From an uncultured Granulosicoccaceae bacterium (GTDB lineage: Bacteria > Pseudomonadota > Gammaproteobacteria > CALCKW01), in NCBI GenBank assembly GCA_937965695.1, contig CALCKW010000012.1, positions 124,001 to 188,000 of the forward strand: a stretch of DNA of 64,000 nt, in the 5' to 3' direction. Numbering within the stretch: position 1 is the stretch's first letter; each line of letters opens with the position of its first letter. The notes under the pieces were generated by a model. It saw nothing but the letters and a program-made list of their open reading frames with translations, was not told where the DNA came from and made no database searches. The position numbers and the translations under genes are program-made. Below are positions 1-8,718 of this stretch, in pieces.

Positions 1-275
1 GGCAGAAATCCCTGATAGATATCACAGCCAATTTCGTTGAGCGTCTCCGTGCCAGCGCTATCGGCAGAAGCAGGACAAGGCAAACGTCCGTTGCGGGCGG
101 CAAATCCCAGCAGAGCATTGCGGGCATTCGTTAATTGCAAATCAGCACGACTTTGCATTAACTGCTCGCGGCTATTGAGCAAAGGTCGCATTAAGCCTCC
201 AATCAAAAGACCCAGAATCACCAAGACAAAGGTTACTTCCAACAGCGTAAAGCCGGAACAGGTATATCTTTTCAT
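1..275 (-). CDS. Type IV prepilin-like protein, partial (cut by window edge)
   Basis: The gene starts with ATG at 275 and reads off the left edge, so only about 91 residues are visible. Residues 7-25 carry a classic type IV prepilin signal: a short basic leader, the G|FTLLE cleavage/methylation site with Glu at mature position 5, and a hydrophobic stalk helix. The prepilin peptidase would cut after the Gly and the mature protein would join a pilus or pseudopilus. Further on there is an LPCP motif followed by a short SADSAG stretch, which echoes the LPCPDTNGNG motif of the upstream pilin-like gene. The start codon overlaps the upstream TGA by 4 bp (ATGA), so translation is probably coupled. 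Whether it is the major pilin or a minor one cannot be told without the C-terminus. Confidence 0.8.
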   Translation of the reverse strand, partial: MKRYTCSGFTLLEVTFVLVILGLLIGGLMRPLLNSREQLMQSRADLQLTNARNALLGFAARNGRLPCPASADSAGTETLNEIGCDIYQGFL

Positions 276-1480
276 GGCACCACACCCCACTGATCATTGC
301 TAGACTCTGAAAGGCGTGTAGACACAAATAGGTGATCACCGTCCACCGATTGACTGTTATCCAGATAATGAGGAAGGGTTCCTTGGGCTGTACGACTCTG
401 CTCAAATAGCCCATGCTCTGGAAACTCCAATGCAGCCCCCACACTAACTATTACTGCGTCAACTATTTCGCCATCAAAAACCGGATTTTCGCTAGGTCCA
501 CATGCGTTATCCCGGTCACTACTGGCGACTCGCAGCCAAATATACCGGTGCCAAAAATTACTCACAAACCAAGAAGGCAAAATGACAGGGTTCTGTTGGA
601 TACTTGATGTGTCGTCGAAACAACTTTGCTGACCGATTGGGGGCCAAGGATTTTTTCTGAAAAACCGCTCCGAAGCAAACCATCCTCGCCACTGACAGGG
701 AGAACAAACACTTTCACTGTCTTGTAGGGAAAGCGCAGTGGGTGCCAGCCAGGGCATATGACCATTCGCGGACCTGTAAACCATTAAACTGTCTTTAGCA
801 GTAGACAACACTCGGCGCTCCACCAAAGGCATTAGATCCCGCCAACGCAAAGCTAAGATCGAGTCATTACCTTGATTAGTCGAAAACACGGCATCCCCGT
901 CTGCATTTTCTCCTTCAAGATAATTCTCTATAGCATAATTGTCCTTTCTGTTTTGGCCCGGCAACATCGGCCCTGGTGATATGATCAAAGCAATCAGACT
1001 TTCCTCGTCATTCAGCTGTAATTCACCTTCCGTATCGCTATTGACAACAGTGGCACTTTCGATTGCACCAGATGGCGCTGGGTTATAACGAAAAGCGCTA
1101 GAAATAACATACCAGAGCGGTTCATTTGATAATGTTTGTCCAGTGAAGAAGCTTATGTTCTTTTTACCTCCGGCTTCAAAGTCTATCGGCAACAAGCCGA
1201 TAGGTAGCTTTCCACACACAGTCGCCGGACTACCGTTACCATTAGTATCTGGGCACGGCAGATGCCCTGGCCCAGCACCCCGGTCCGAGTAATGACTGGG
1301 ATAATTTACCGAATATTCAATGAGCGCATCACGGGCGACCGCAAGCGCATCTACTTTTTGTTGCTCAGTTTGCTGCAGACTTTCAGACGCTGAAATAGAA
1401 TACATCTGCAGCAAAACTGCCAAAAGAAGCAATACGAATATGGTCATCAACACCGCTGCACCGCTTTGCCGGTATTTCAT
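272..1480 (-). CDS. Large minor-pilin-like protein of the MSHA cluster
   Basis: 402 residues. The N-terminus has a short basic leader, a Gly-Ala-Ala cleavage-like site at residues 7-9 and one hydrophobic helix (about 8-28), as in type IV pilin-like proteins. Mature position 5 is not Glu, which recalls tip pseudopilins of the GspK type. The periplasmic part has an LPCPDTNGNG motif near residue 75 and several Cys (two in CSPCQW), suggesting disulfides. The gene overlaps both neighbours by 4 bp, so it belongs to the pilus operon. An initiator or tip role is inferred from size and the missing Glu5; similarity to the MshP/MshQ group is possible but not proven here. Confidence 0.65.
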   Translation of the reverse strand: MKYRQSGAAVLMTIFVLLLLAVLLQMYSISASESLQQTEQQKVDALAVARDALIEYSVNYPSHYSDRGAGPGHLPCPDTNGNGSPATVCGKLPIGLLPIDFEAGGKKNISFFTGQTLSNEPLWYVISSAFRYNPAPSGAIESATVVNSDTEGELQLNDEESLIALIISPGPMLPGQNRKDNYAIENYLEGENADGDAVFSTNQGNDSILALRWRDLMPLVERRVLSTAKDSLMVYRSANGHMPWLAPTALSLQDSESVCSPCQWRGWFASERFFRKNPWPPIGQQSCFDDTSSIQQNPVILPSWFVSNFWHRYIWLRVASSDRDNACGPSENPVFDGEIVDAVIVSVGAALEFPEHGLFEQSRTAQGTLPHYLDNSQSVDGDHLFVSTRLSESSNDQWGVVP

Positions 1481-2043
1481 AAACGAGCTTCCCTAATAGC
1501 GACTTTTCCTAAGCGGCACTGCAATCGAAAATCTGTGTGATCAGCGTGATTTATTCTTTCTTGCAATCGGCAATACTGCACAGAAACATGACTTCCTAAA
1601 GACTCACCTAATAAAGTGATTGCGTTCACTGCTTGAGAAGCTTCGAGAACCGTCAATTCCAGATCAATAGGCGTTACGAATAACTCATTATTTTCATGTT
1701 TTCCCAGTAACTCAGTCTTGTCGACCAAAAAACGAGCACTAAAGCTCTTCAGCGAGTCGTTTCTAGAGACCTCTTGTCGTAGCTCTGACAACCAATATTC
1801 TGGCGAGTATTTTTCAGCTAAAGGTAGGTGACGAGTGCTCGTAAGTAGCCGCAACCGCTGTTTAAGCCGCTGATCCAACAAATGGGTGTCAGCTAAAGAG
1901 ACATCCACCTGCTCCGCCACACCTCGTATATCTAGCCTATTTTCTTTCAGATTTTGCCAATGTAAATAACAATAGCCCGACAATATAAATACAAGCAGAA
2001 GCACCATTATCGTTTGTGACTTAAGCTGGCTATCCTTCGTCAT
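1477..2043 (-). CDS. MshJ/PilO/GspM-like inner-membrane assembly protein
   Basis: About 188 residues from the ATG at 2043. An upstream in-frame start at 2112 would overlap the preceding gene by more than 80 bp and is less likely. One membrane helix lies at about residues 12-28, followed by a periplasmic region predicted to be a helix plus a small alpha/beta domain, the layout of MshJ, PilO and GspM. Such proteins pair with a GspL/PilN-like partner to link the ATPase to the pilus. That partner is the gene immediately upstream. The identification rests on topology and position; the sequence itself is not distinctive. Confidence 0.55.
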   Translation of the reverse strand: MTKDSQLKSQTIMVLLLVFILSGYCYLHWQNLKENRLDIRGVAEQVDVSLADTHLLDQRLKQRLRLLTSTRHLPLAEKYSPEYWLSELRQEVSRNDSLKSFSARFLVDKTELLGKHENNELFVTPIDLELTVLEASQAVNAITLLGESLGSHVSVQYCRLQERINHADHTDFRLQCRLGKVAIREARL

Positions 2044-3286
2044 GGCGAGTGCCCAAAACAACTTCAATAGTCGGATTTTTTTGAGTGACACCCACTGCCA
2101 GCTGCCAACCACTAAAGGATTTTACTTCATATTGGGGTAGCAGTTTCTCTAAGTGTATTTCTAGCTTTTTTTGCAAGTGCAGCCGATCTACGGGATCTAC
2201 AACTTCATTTTCAATACTGAAACGCAAATTTATTTCTTGCAGGGATCCTGACGAAAATGACGCGAGCGCTAGATCTTGTTCTTGTTCAGTCAGTGCCAAT
2301 ATTTTTCGCAACTGATCGGATACGTCTTTTGGATATAGGTTCTTCCGCGCGCTTAAAAGACTTATTTGCCAATAACGCTTCTCTAGTAAAACATCTTCAA
2401 CTTCAGGCACGAATGCCTGGAGACGCTTAGGTGCCTCAATGTCGAGCAATATTGCAGGTATTAAGTAACTCAAAAGCACTAGAGAAACTGCACTTGCGGC
2501 CCACCGAATGGACGAGACGTATTTAGGCAAACGACTCTGTCGCCCCATCCTCACGTAGTTAAAATAATCTAACTTCGAGGTAGATTCATCCGAGTTAGAA
2601 TCTGAGCAGGGCAAAGGCAGACAAGCTCCTTCACCTGACCACAATGGCGATAATTCCTCTCTTATATTGTCATTGGCGATAAGCTGCCAACTTAAACTCA
2701 TGGAGTCATCTAGATAAAGTTGGGACTTCAAATGCAAAAGCGTTGACTGTACCGCCTCTAAGGGCGAATCAGTTAAAAGGTCTACTCGCCGGGCAAATAC
2801 CCAGTGACTTTTCAGCATAAGAGCAAATTGAATACTATTTTTACTGCAGTTAATACGTAGAAATAGTGATGTATCGGTCAGCGCGTTCGGCAAGTCCAAT
2901 AACAAAGTCTGACTAGACACTTTTTCTATTTCTAAACCTGAGGAAATCATCTCATTCAGCCTTACTGCCTCAAGCGAACCCGAATCAATAGCCCACGCGT
3001 ATAAACGGCAAACCCCTAAATGAGGAGCTATACACCAGCTGCCAAAACCATCGCTGCCGGCTAGAGATGAAAATTTGGCCATTGCCATTTTATGGCGATC
3101 ACTTCTCCGGTCTAAAGACACAGGAGAGACTTCACTGACAAATGAAGGGTCTAACAATACAACACTCAGTTTATTACTCCCGAAGAGCGCGAGTAATTCT
3201 TCATCGGATAGAGCGTTATCGTGGTCTTCCATCCCAAAACGTGAAGCGAATACACGGTCTGCAGCCATATAAACGGGCGTACTCAC
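2030..3286 (-). CDS. MshI/GspL-like pilus assembly platform protein
   Basis: 418 residues: a cytoplasmic N-terminal region of about 255 residues, one membrane helix at about 263-281, then a periplasmic region of about 135 residues. This bitopic layout matches GspL and the PilM-PilN fusion-like MshI, whose cytoplasmic part contacts the secretion ATPase and whose periplasmic part pairs with a PilO/GspM-like protein. It overlaps mshG by 4 bp upstream and the PilO-like gene by 14 bp downstream. In Vibrio-type MSHA clusters mshI and mshJ precede mshL; here the equivalents follow mshG, so the order is rearranged. The sequence is divergent and the call leans on topology and context. Confidence 0.55.
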   Translation of the reverse strand: MSTPVYMAADRVFASRFGMEDHDNALSDEELLALFGSNKLSVVLLDPSFVSEVSPVSLDRRSDRHKMAMAKFSSLAGSDGFGSWCIAPHLGVCRLYAWAIDSGSLEAVRLNEMISSGLEIEKVSSQTLLLDLPNALTDTSLFLRINCSKNSIQFALMLKSHWVFARRVDLLTDSPLEAVQSTLLHLKSQLYLDDSMSLSWQLIANDNIREELSPLWSGEGACLPLPCSDSNSDESTSKLDYFNYVRMGRQSRLPKYVSSIRWAASAVSLVLLSYLIPAILLDIEAPKRLQAFVPEVEDVLLEKRYWQISLLSARKNLYPKDVSDQLRKILALTEQEQDLALASFSSGSLQEINLRFSIENEVVDPVDRLHLQKKLEIHLEKLLPQYEVKSFSGWQLAVGVTQKNPTIEVVLGTRHDEG

Positions 3287-4470
3287 AGTCCGGTCCCCAT
3301 GCTAAACAAGCCATCGTACAGTGGCAGGATTAACGCTGCGACTAACCACACCAGCACCATTCCAACTAAGAATAAAACGAGCGGCCCAACAACGGCAGCC
3401 ATTTTATCCGCACGGCGATGAGCCTGCCGACTATAGAAAATAGCTGCTTGAGATAATGTACGGTCCAAACTTCCGCTGACCTCGCCGACCAAAACTAGCC
3501 TGAGTAACATCGATGGAAATCGCTGTAATGACATTGCTTGATGAAGCGTTTTTCCTTCATTTAACTGGTAACAGACATTGACTAGAGAGTTTTGTAGAAA
3601 ACGATTACTCAGTGAACGAGACACCAAAGGAAGCGCATCTGAAATGGGCACACCCGCACTGTACATAATACCAAGCTGTTCAGATAGCTGAGCGGTGTGC
3701 AATTGAGTTGACAGAGGACCCAGCAAGGGAAGTTTCAAAAAACACTGATCAACCCATTGTCTAAAAGACAACGCACTTAACCACACCAGCATTGCACAAC
3801 CAATCAATAAAGAAAAAGACAGAATGATATTCAGACCATATGCTTGGCTAAAGTCCGCAGTGTTAATCAGCGCCTCGGTATACCACGGTAGAGAAGTATC
3901 TATTCCATCAAGAAAATTCATTAGTTGCGGCACTAGATAAACGAACAATGCCGGCACAAGCATGCACAAAACAACAACCATCAGAATTGGATAGCTTAAA
4001 GCCGAATAGATTTTTCGTCGAAGGTCCTCACGCCACTGCAAATGCTTTGCAGCCCTATCCAGTAATTTGGACAGCAGACCCGTCTGTTCACCTGTTTTTA
4101 TCATGGCCAAACAAAAACTATCAATACTGCAAAACTCTAGCGACTGCGAAAGCGTATTCCCTTTATCAATACGTTCCGCAACCCCTCTACACAACAGAGC
4201 CAGATGTGGTGATTCGCTTTCATCCGCTAAAGCACTTATCGCATCGTGTACAGTCAGGCCAGCGTCCAACATAAGCTGTATATGTTGGCAAAAAAATATC
4301 AGCTCATCGCCGTGTAGCCGCATTTTACGAAAACGGTTCTCGCGTATTTGTAAAACAATCCACCCCTCGGTCTGAATCACTTGCTGCAATGCATCCCGGT
4401 TTTCACTGAGTAAACTGAATTCTCTAGAACCACCATCTTGATCCAAAATGCTGAGGCTAAAATTCTTCAT
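3283..4470 (-). CDS. mshG: MshG/PilC/GspF inner-membrane platform protein
   Basis: 395 residues from the ATG at 4470, which sits behind a strong ribosome site (GGAGG, 9 nt away). An in-frame ATG at 4497 lacks this. Two T2SSF-type repeats are visible, each ending in a membrane helix pair (about residues 160-190, 210-235 and 365-390), with the typical SYP motif after a helical cytoplasmic domain. The protein is the polytopic platform on which the MshE ATPase acts to extrude pilin. It overlaps mshE by 14 bp and the next gene by 4 bp. Family membership is clear; the msh name comes from the cluster. Confidence 0.85.
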   Translation of the reverse strand: MKNFSLSILDQDGGSREFSLLSENRDALQQVIQTEGWIVLQIRENRFRKMRLHGDELIFFCQHIQLMLDAGLTVHDAISALADESESPHLALLCRGVAERIDKGNTLSQSLEFCSIDSFCLAMIKTGEQTGLLSKLLDRAAKHLQWREDLRRKIYSALSYPILMVVVLCMLVPALFVYLVPQLMNFLDGIDTSLPWYTEALINTADFSQAYGLNIILSFSLLIGCAMLVWLSALSFRQWVDQCFLKLPLLGPLSTQLHTAQLSEQLGIMYSAGVPISDALPLVSRSLSNRFLQNSLVNVCYQLNEGKTLHQAMSLQRFPSMLLRLVLVGEVSGSLDRTLSQAAIFYSRQAHRRADKMAAVVGPLVLFLVGMVLVWLVAALILPLYDGLFSMGTGL

Positions 4471-6070
4471 AGAACCCTTCCTCCGGCAACGGTCCAACGA
4501 CCCTTACCACTTCATCGACACTTGTAAGACCGCTGCTCAACACGCTCATCGCAGCTTGCTGCAAGGTGCGCATACCCTTTTGGCGCGCTAGCTGTTCAAA
4601 ACTTCCGCGAGAAGCGGACTGGTGCAATAATTCGTCGAATTCTTTGTCAATAATCCAAATCTCTAAGATAGGTTGCCGACCGCTGTACCCGGTTTGCATA
4701 CAGCTGTCGCAACCAACTGCTCCGAAACAATCTAAGTGATTTTTATCAGCTGTTTTGCAGTTGACGCACAACTTCCGCAACAGCCGCTGTGCAACAACAC
4801 CAATGACATTGCCTGAAACCAACCCTGGTTGAAGACCCAGATCCCACAGCCGACCAACACTCGCGAGTGCACTATTCGCGTGTACTGTGCTGAGAACACG
4901 ATGACCTGTCATTGCGGCTCTCAGAGACATTTTGGCGGTTTCAGTATCGCGCATCTCACCAATTAACATCACATCAGGGTCTTGTCTCAAAGCGGCACGG
5001 ACACCGCCCGCATAACCCATTGAAACTGCATCATCAATACTTGTTTGTCTGACCCATCTAACTGGGTATTCAACGGGATCTTCAAGAGTGATGATATTAA
5101 GATCTTGTCCCCTTAGCGATTCCACCAACGCATACAAAGTCGTACTTTTCCCACTGCCCGTTGGACCACACACCAACAACATCCCTTCAGGCCGTTTCAA
5201 CAGATCCAGCAATTGCTGGCGTTGCGATTTATTGATACCTAGAGATTCGAAGTTCAGAGCGTGGCGATTGCGATCGAGGATCCTCATTACAACGGCCTCG
5301 CCTTTGTCAGTCGGAAGAACAGATACCCTGATATCGATGTCACGTCCATTGTCACTGTGCGAAAAGTGCCCATCTTGAGCACTGCGACTGTCCGCTATAT
5401 CCATTCCAGCCAGTACTTTTATACGACCGATTAACAACTGCCAATTCCCAATCTCGATGTGACGCCACAAGCGAAGAACGCCATCGCACCGCATCCGTAC
5501 TCGAGCGCAATCACCCGTTGGTTCTAGATGGATATCAGAAGCAGATTGAGTAACTGCAATGGCTAATAGCTGTTTAAGTTGAGCTACTGTGTTACTGCTT
5601 TCCGTGCTAACCAGACCCTCCTTTTTTACATTGAAAAATCGATAAAGCGTTCTATCAATAGCGAGTTGATCAGCTATAAAAAATCTAATCGTTTGCCCAA
5701 CGAGCCGCTGTTGCAACGCATCGGCAACCACAATATTCGCCGGATTGATAAGCGCAATATCGACGGTCGAACTATCACTATTATTGACTAAGGGTATCAG
5801 GTTGTATTTTTTACAAAAGTCTTCCCCTAACTGCCAAAGCAATTGCTGATCGACGTCTTGCTTGTCAAGATCAACTATTGGAAAACCCAGGGCATTAGCG
5901 GCATGCAACTGCAAAAGATCAGGACTGAGAAGCTCCATGCGTTGTAGCGATCTCGCGAGCGTCTCACCGCGTTTAGATGCTATTTTCTGTGCAACATCAA
6001 GCTCGCCGGAGGCAAGCAAATCTTGCTCCAACAAATAATGACGCAGTTTAAGGTCAAGTTCTGAACTCAT
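4457..6070 (-). CDS. mshE: MshE/PilB-type pilus extension ATPase
   Basis: 537 residues. An N-terminal GSPII_E/MshEN-type domain covers about residues 1-145. The ATPase domain has Walker A GPTGSGKST (302-310), an EDPVEYP Asp-box-like segment (about 333) and a Walker B/His-box region DVMLIGEMRD (about 366-375). A CxxC...CxxC zinc motif lies at about 438-460, as in GspE/PilB. It powers pilin polymerisation from the cytoplasm. In Vibrio cholerae MshE the N-terminal domain binds c-di-GMP; the motif is not clear enough here to claim that. The start overlaps mshN by 4 bp. Confidence 0.88.
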   Translation of the reverse strand: MSSELDLKLRHYLLEQDLLASGELDVAQKIASKRGETLARSLQRMELLSPDLLQLHAANALGFPIVDLDKQDVDQQLLWQLGEDFCKKYNLIPLVNNSDSSTVDIALINPANIVVADALQQRLVGQTIRFFIADQLAIDRTLYRFFNVKKEGLVSTESSNTVAQLKQLLAIAVTQSASDIHLEPTGDCARVRMRCDGVLRLWRHIEIGNWQLLIGRIKVLAGMDIADSRSAQDGHFSHSDNGRDIDIRVSVLPTDKGEAVVMRILDRNRHALNFESLGINKSQRQQLLDLLKRPEGMLLVCGPTGSGKSTTLYALVESLRGQDLNIITLEDPVEYPVRWVRQTSIDDAVSMGYAGGVRAALRQDPDVMLIGEMRDTETAKMSLRAAMTGHRVLSTVHANSALASVGRLWDLGLQPGLVSGNVIGVVAQRLLRKLCVNCKTADKNHLDCFGAVGCDSCMQTGYSGRQPILEIWIIDKEFDELLHQSASRGSFEQLARQKGMRTLQQAAMSVLSSGLTSVDEVVRVVGPLPEEGFYEEF

Positions 6071-6912
6071 GGTTTTTCTAACCTCGCAATCCTCGCGCGA
6101 ATTTCGATTGAGTCCCTAGCCTGCGGGGCACTGAGATAACGCAAATAAGCAGCAATAGCTTTCTTTTGCAGCCCCTGACGATCAGCAGAAACTGCATAGG
6201 CCCTGAGATATCGCGCTTGATCATCCAGCTCAACTGCAGAGCCGATCCAATGCAGAGATTTTTCATGATTCCCTAATGCACCGTAAAGCACACCTAGCTG
6301 ATAGAACTGTTCAGCTGACCTACCAGTGATGACGCGATGTCGATAAGTTTCCCACGCGGGACTCCGTTCAATGCCATCAGGATTCTCAACGAGCCATCGA
6401 AGCACCAAGTCGTCTTTGCCTTGTTGCAATCGAAACAGCGCTTGTTCTACATTTTTTGGTGCGGTTCTTTCTGCCTGGCTAGTGTTGATGATGACTGTTG
6501 TTCTTTTTTCAGCCGACTTTTTCGCTATGGCTGGCTCAAGAATTGAAGTCGGTTTTTTCAATTTAGTTTCTGGTTTGAAGACAGGCGCTGGCACTCGAGC
6601 TAAAAGCTTCGGCTTCGGCGCAGAAAAGTTCTGTTGCTGGTAGGCAATTAGGGCAGCCATTCGTACTTTTTTCCGCTCTTTATTTGTACTTTCCACGGAA
6701 ACAATCCGAGCATTTAGTGCCTTCACCTCCGAACGGTAGATTAGTGCTGCCCGCGTACTGGCAATCACTACAAAAAAAGAAATTAATACAACCATCGAGA
6801 AATACAGTGAAACAGGCACGCGGTGCACAACTGGCTCCGGGGTTTGCATACGAAGAGCTATCAGAGATCGACGCATCCGACGCAGCAGCTTTACTTGACG
6901 CCCAACCTTCAT
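6067..6912 (-). CDS. mshN: MshN-like TPR protein
   Basis: 281 residues. A basic cytoplasmic N-terminus is followed by one membrane helix (about 34-54), a Lys/Pro-rich linker (about 95-135) and a C-terminal TPR-like helical region (about 150-281) with Gly-Ala and Tyr-Leu spacing typical of TPR pairs. This matches MshN, a bitopic protein that reaches through the periplasm and is thought to help the secretin or ATPase complex assemble. It lies between mshL and mshE with 4-bp overlaps on both sides, its usual place except that mshM, normally between mshL and mshN, is absent. Confidence 0.7.
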   Translation of the reverse strand: MKVGRQVKLLRRMRRSLIALRMQTPEPVVHRVPVSLYFSMVVLISFFVVIASTRAALIYRSEVKALNARIVSVESTNKERKKVRMAALIAYQQQNFSAPKPKLLARVPAPVFKPETKLKKPTSILEPAIAKKSAEKRTTVIINTSQAERTAPKNVEQALFRLQQGKDDLVLRWLVENPDGIERSPAWETYRHRVITGRSAEQFYQLGVLYGALGNHEKSLHWIGSAVELDDQARYLRAYAVSADRQGLQKKAIAAYLRYLSAPQARDSIEIRARIARLEKP

Positions 6913-8429
6913 AGCGGCAACCCGGACGACAATACCGTCGGCGTGAGTAGAATCAATAATTCTGCCTGCTTTGATACCTTGTGATGGTTTTTGAACAACT
7001 TTCCAAGCACGGGCAAACTATGTAACAACGGTACTCGCTGTTGGTTATTGCTGTCGTGCACTTGCATCATGCCTCCAAGCACCACCGTCACACCGTCGTC
7101 AACACGCAGTACCGTCTCTAGTTCGCGCACTTGAATTTCTGGAATTCGACTGACAACTCCCGAAGACGCTAGCGACGGATTGGGATCGTTTACATAGCCA
7201 GACACGCGCGATATGGTGGGGCGAATACTCATCACCACTTCACCATCAACAGAGATCTGTGGCGTCACTTGCATCACAAGACCCACGGGCACAGTGTGGA
7301 TAGCTGTTTCCACAGATTCAGTGATCGTCGCTTCGTCAGTCGTGCTATTGCGCTTAACTGATGACGAAAAATAGACTTTGTTTTCTACGACCGACAATAC
7401 ACTCGGCTGATTATTGAGGGCGACAACTCGTGGTGCAGATATGACGCGCACGTCGCCATACTCCTCAAGCAGGTGAACCAATACGTTGGTTTTGGATGAA
7501 CCCTTACTTCCCGAATACTGCAACACAGCACCAGATGCTTGAGCCAAATCTGAAAAACCAGAGCTCATGTATTGCAGCCAACTGAATCCACTGCCTTGTG
7601 CCACTTGCCTCCAATCCACGCCAGCGGCATGGCTTTCGTCCAGCTCTATCTCAATGACCTGCGCTTCGATGCTGACCTGACGCCGCATCCGAGATTGCAG
7701 ACGCGCCAAGTAATCAACGACAACTTGGTGTTCATTGTGCCTACCGTGGACAATAACCATTCCCGCCGCAGAATTAACTTGGACGCGAGAGTCGTCAGCT
7801 TTTATCTGCAAAAGACCTCGTATCCCCAAATCGATTGACTGCCAGAGATTAATTCGACTATCGGAGGTCACACCTGTACGAGAAGCATTGCCTCTATTAT
7901 CACCTCCCACACTCGCTGAGCTTAAATTTCCAACCCGGGTCGCTATCGCCAAATTCGCAATGAGCTCTCGATCGACATTGAGGTAATCAACTGCATAGGA
8001 CTGACTGAAAGGTTCATCGGGAAGGATCAACAGCCTGTTTTCACTCAGGCTATGTCGGCAGCTACATCCAGCGAGAATAATTTCTAAGGCTTGCTCAATC
8101 GGACGGTCTAGCAATCGCACACTTACTTTTACTGTTGGCCGACTGCGCATCTCTAATATCAGTCCAGCGCGCTCGGAAATAGACGTCAGTACATCGACCA
8201 GGGGAGCATCATCGACGCTGATGCTATATCGTGTTTGCAAGACGGGCTGCTCATCGTCGACAAAAACCGATGGGAGTGCAGCGTGCGTGTCGATCTCCTG
8301 TAACTCTACTTCTACTGGAGTCGGAACGGCTTCCGGTTTACTCGATCGGCTGGCGCAGCCTTGAAGTAGGCAGATGCAAACCACCGGAACCAACACCCTT
8401 TGCAAGGTTCTTTTAACAAAACAAAACAA
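6909..8429 (-). CDS. mshL: MshL-type outer-membrane secretin, lipoprotein
   Basis: 506 residues. The signal peptide ends in a lipobox LLQGC, so the mature N-terminus is probably acylated. An STN/secretin N0-like domain (about 65-130) precedes N1-type repeats and the C-terminal secretin domain (about 255-500), with the conserved VALNNQPS and VVLGGMM segments. Twelve or more copies would form the outer-membrane gate for the pilus. The start is TTG at 8429; a GGGAG ribosome site lies 14 nt upstream, a little far, and no better in-frame start exists. As first gene of the operon its promoter must lie in the 289-bp divergent spacer before 8719. Confidence 0.88.
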   Translation of the reverse strand: MFCFVKRTLQRVLVPVVCICLLQGCASRSSKPEAVPTPVEVELQEIDTHAALPSVFVDDEQPVLQTRYSISVDDAPLVDVLTSISERAGLILEMRSRPTVKVSVRLLDRPIEQALEIILAGCSCRHSLSENRLLILPDEPFSQSYAVDYLNVDRELIANLAIATRVGNLSSASVGGDNRGNASRTGVTSDSRINLWQSIDLGIRGLLQIKADDSRVQVNSAAGMVIVHGRHNEHQVVVDYLARLQSRMRRQVSIEAQVIEIELDESHAAGVDWRQVAQGSGFSWLQYMSSGFSDLAQASGAVLQYSGSKGSSKTNVLVHLLEEYGDVRVISAPRVVALNNQPSVLSVVENKVYFSSSVKRNSTTDEATITESVETAIHTVPVGLVMQVTPQISVDGEVVMSIRPTISRVSGYVNDPNPSLASSGVVSRIPEIQVRELETVLRVDDGVTVVLGGMMQVHDSNNQQRVPLLHSLPVLGKLFKNHHKVSKQAELLILLTPTVLSSGLPL

Positions 8430-8718
8430 AACACAAATCGGAACTCCCTGTCAGCAATAGAATCCAGCCGAGCGATTCCTGCTCAGCTGTTTTCACGACA
8501 AGTCCCTTTGCACGTGATCGGCCTATGCGTTGCAAATTCTCCGCACAATAGCCACAGATGAAATGACACTGTTGTTAATTTTGCAATTAATTACCGGAAT
8601 TTACTTTTTCACGCTCTATTTGTCGTAACCCGATAATTCTACTTTTCTAAATAGCGGAACTGAGCTTCAACTTACGTAGCCGAGAACTACACTCTATGCA
8701 TCTGTAGGAGTGAATCCG

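Noticed and set aside
172..444. Minus-strand frame at the left end overlapping the pilin start
   Set aside because: Its frame differs from the prepilin that begins at 275, which has a clear cleavage motif.
5901..6070. c-di-GMP binding by the MshE N-terminus
   Set aside because: The region has the general domain shape, but the exact MshEN motif cannot be confirmed by eye.
8430..8718. A specific promoter pair in the mshL/adhesin spacer
   Set aside because: The region is AT-rich with several weak boxes; none is clear enough to annotate.
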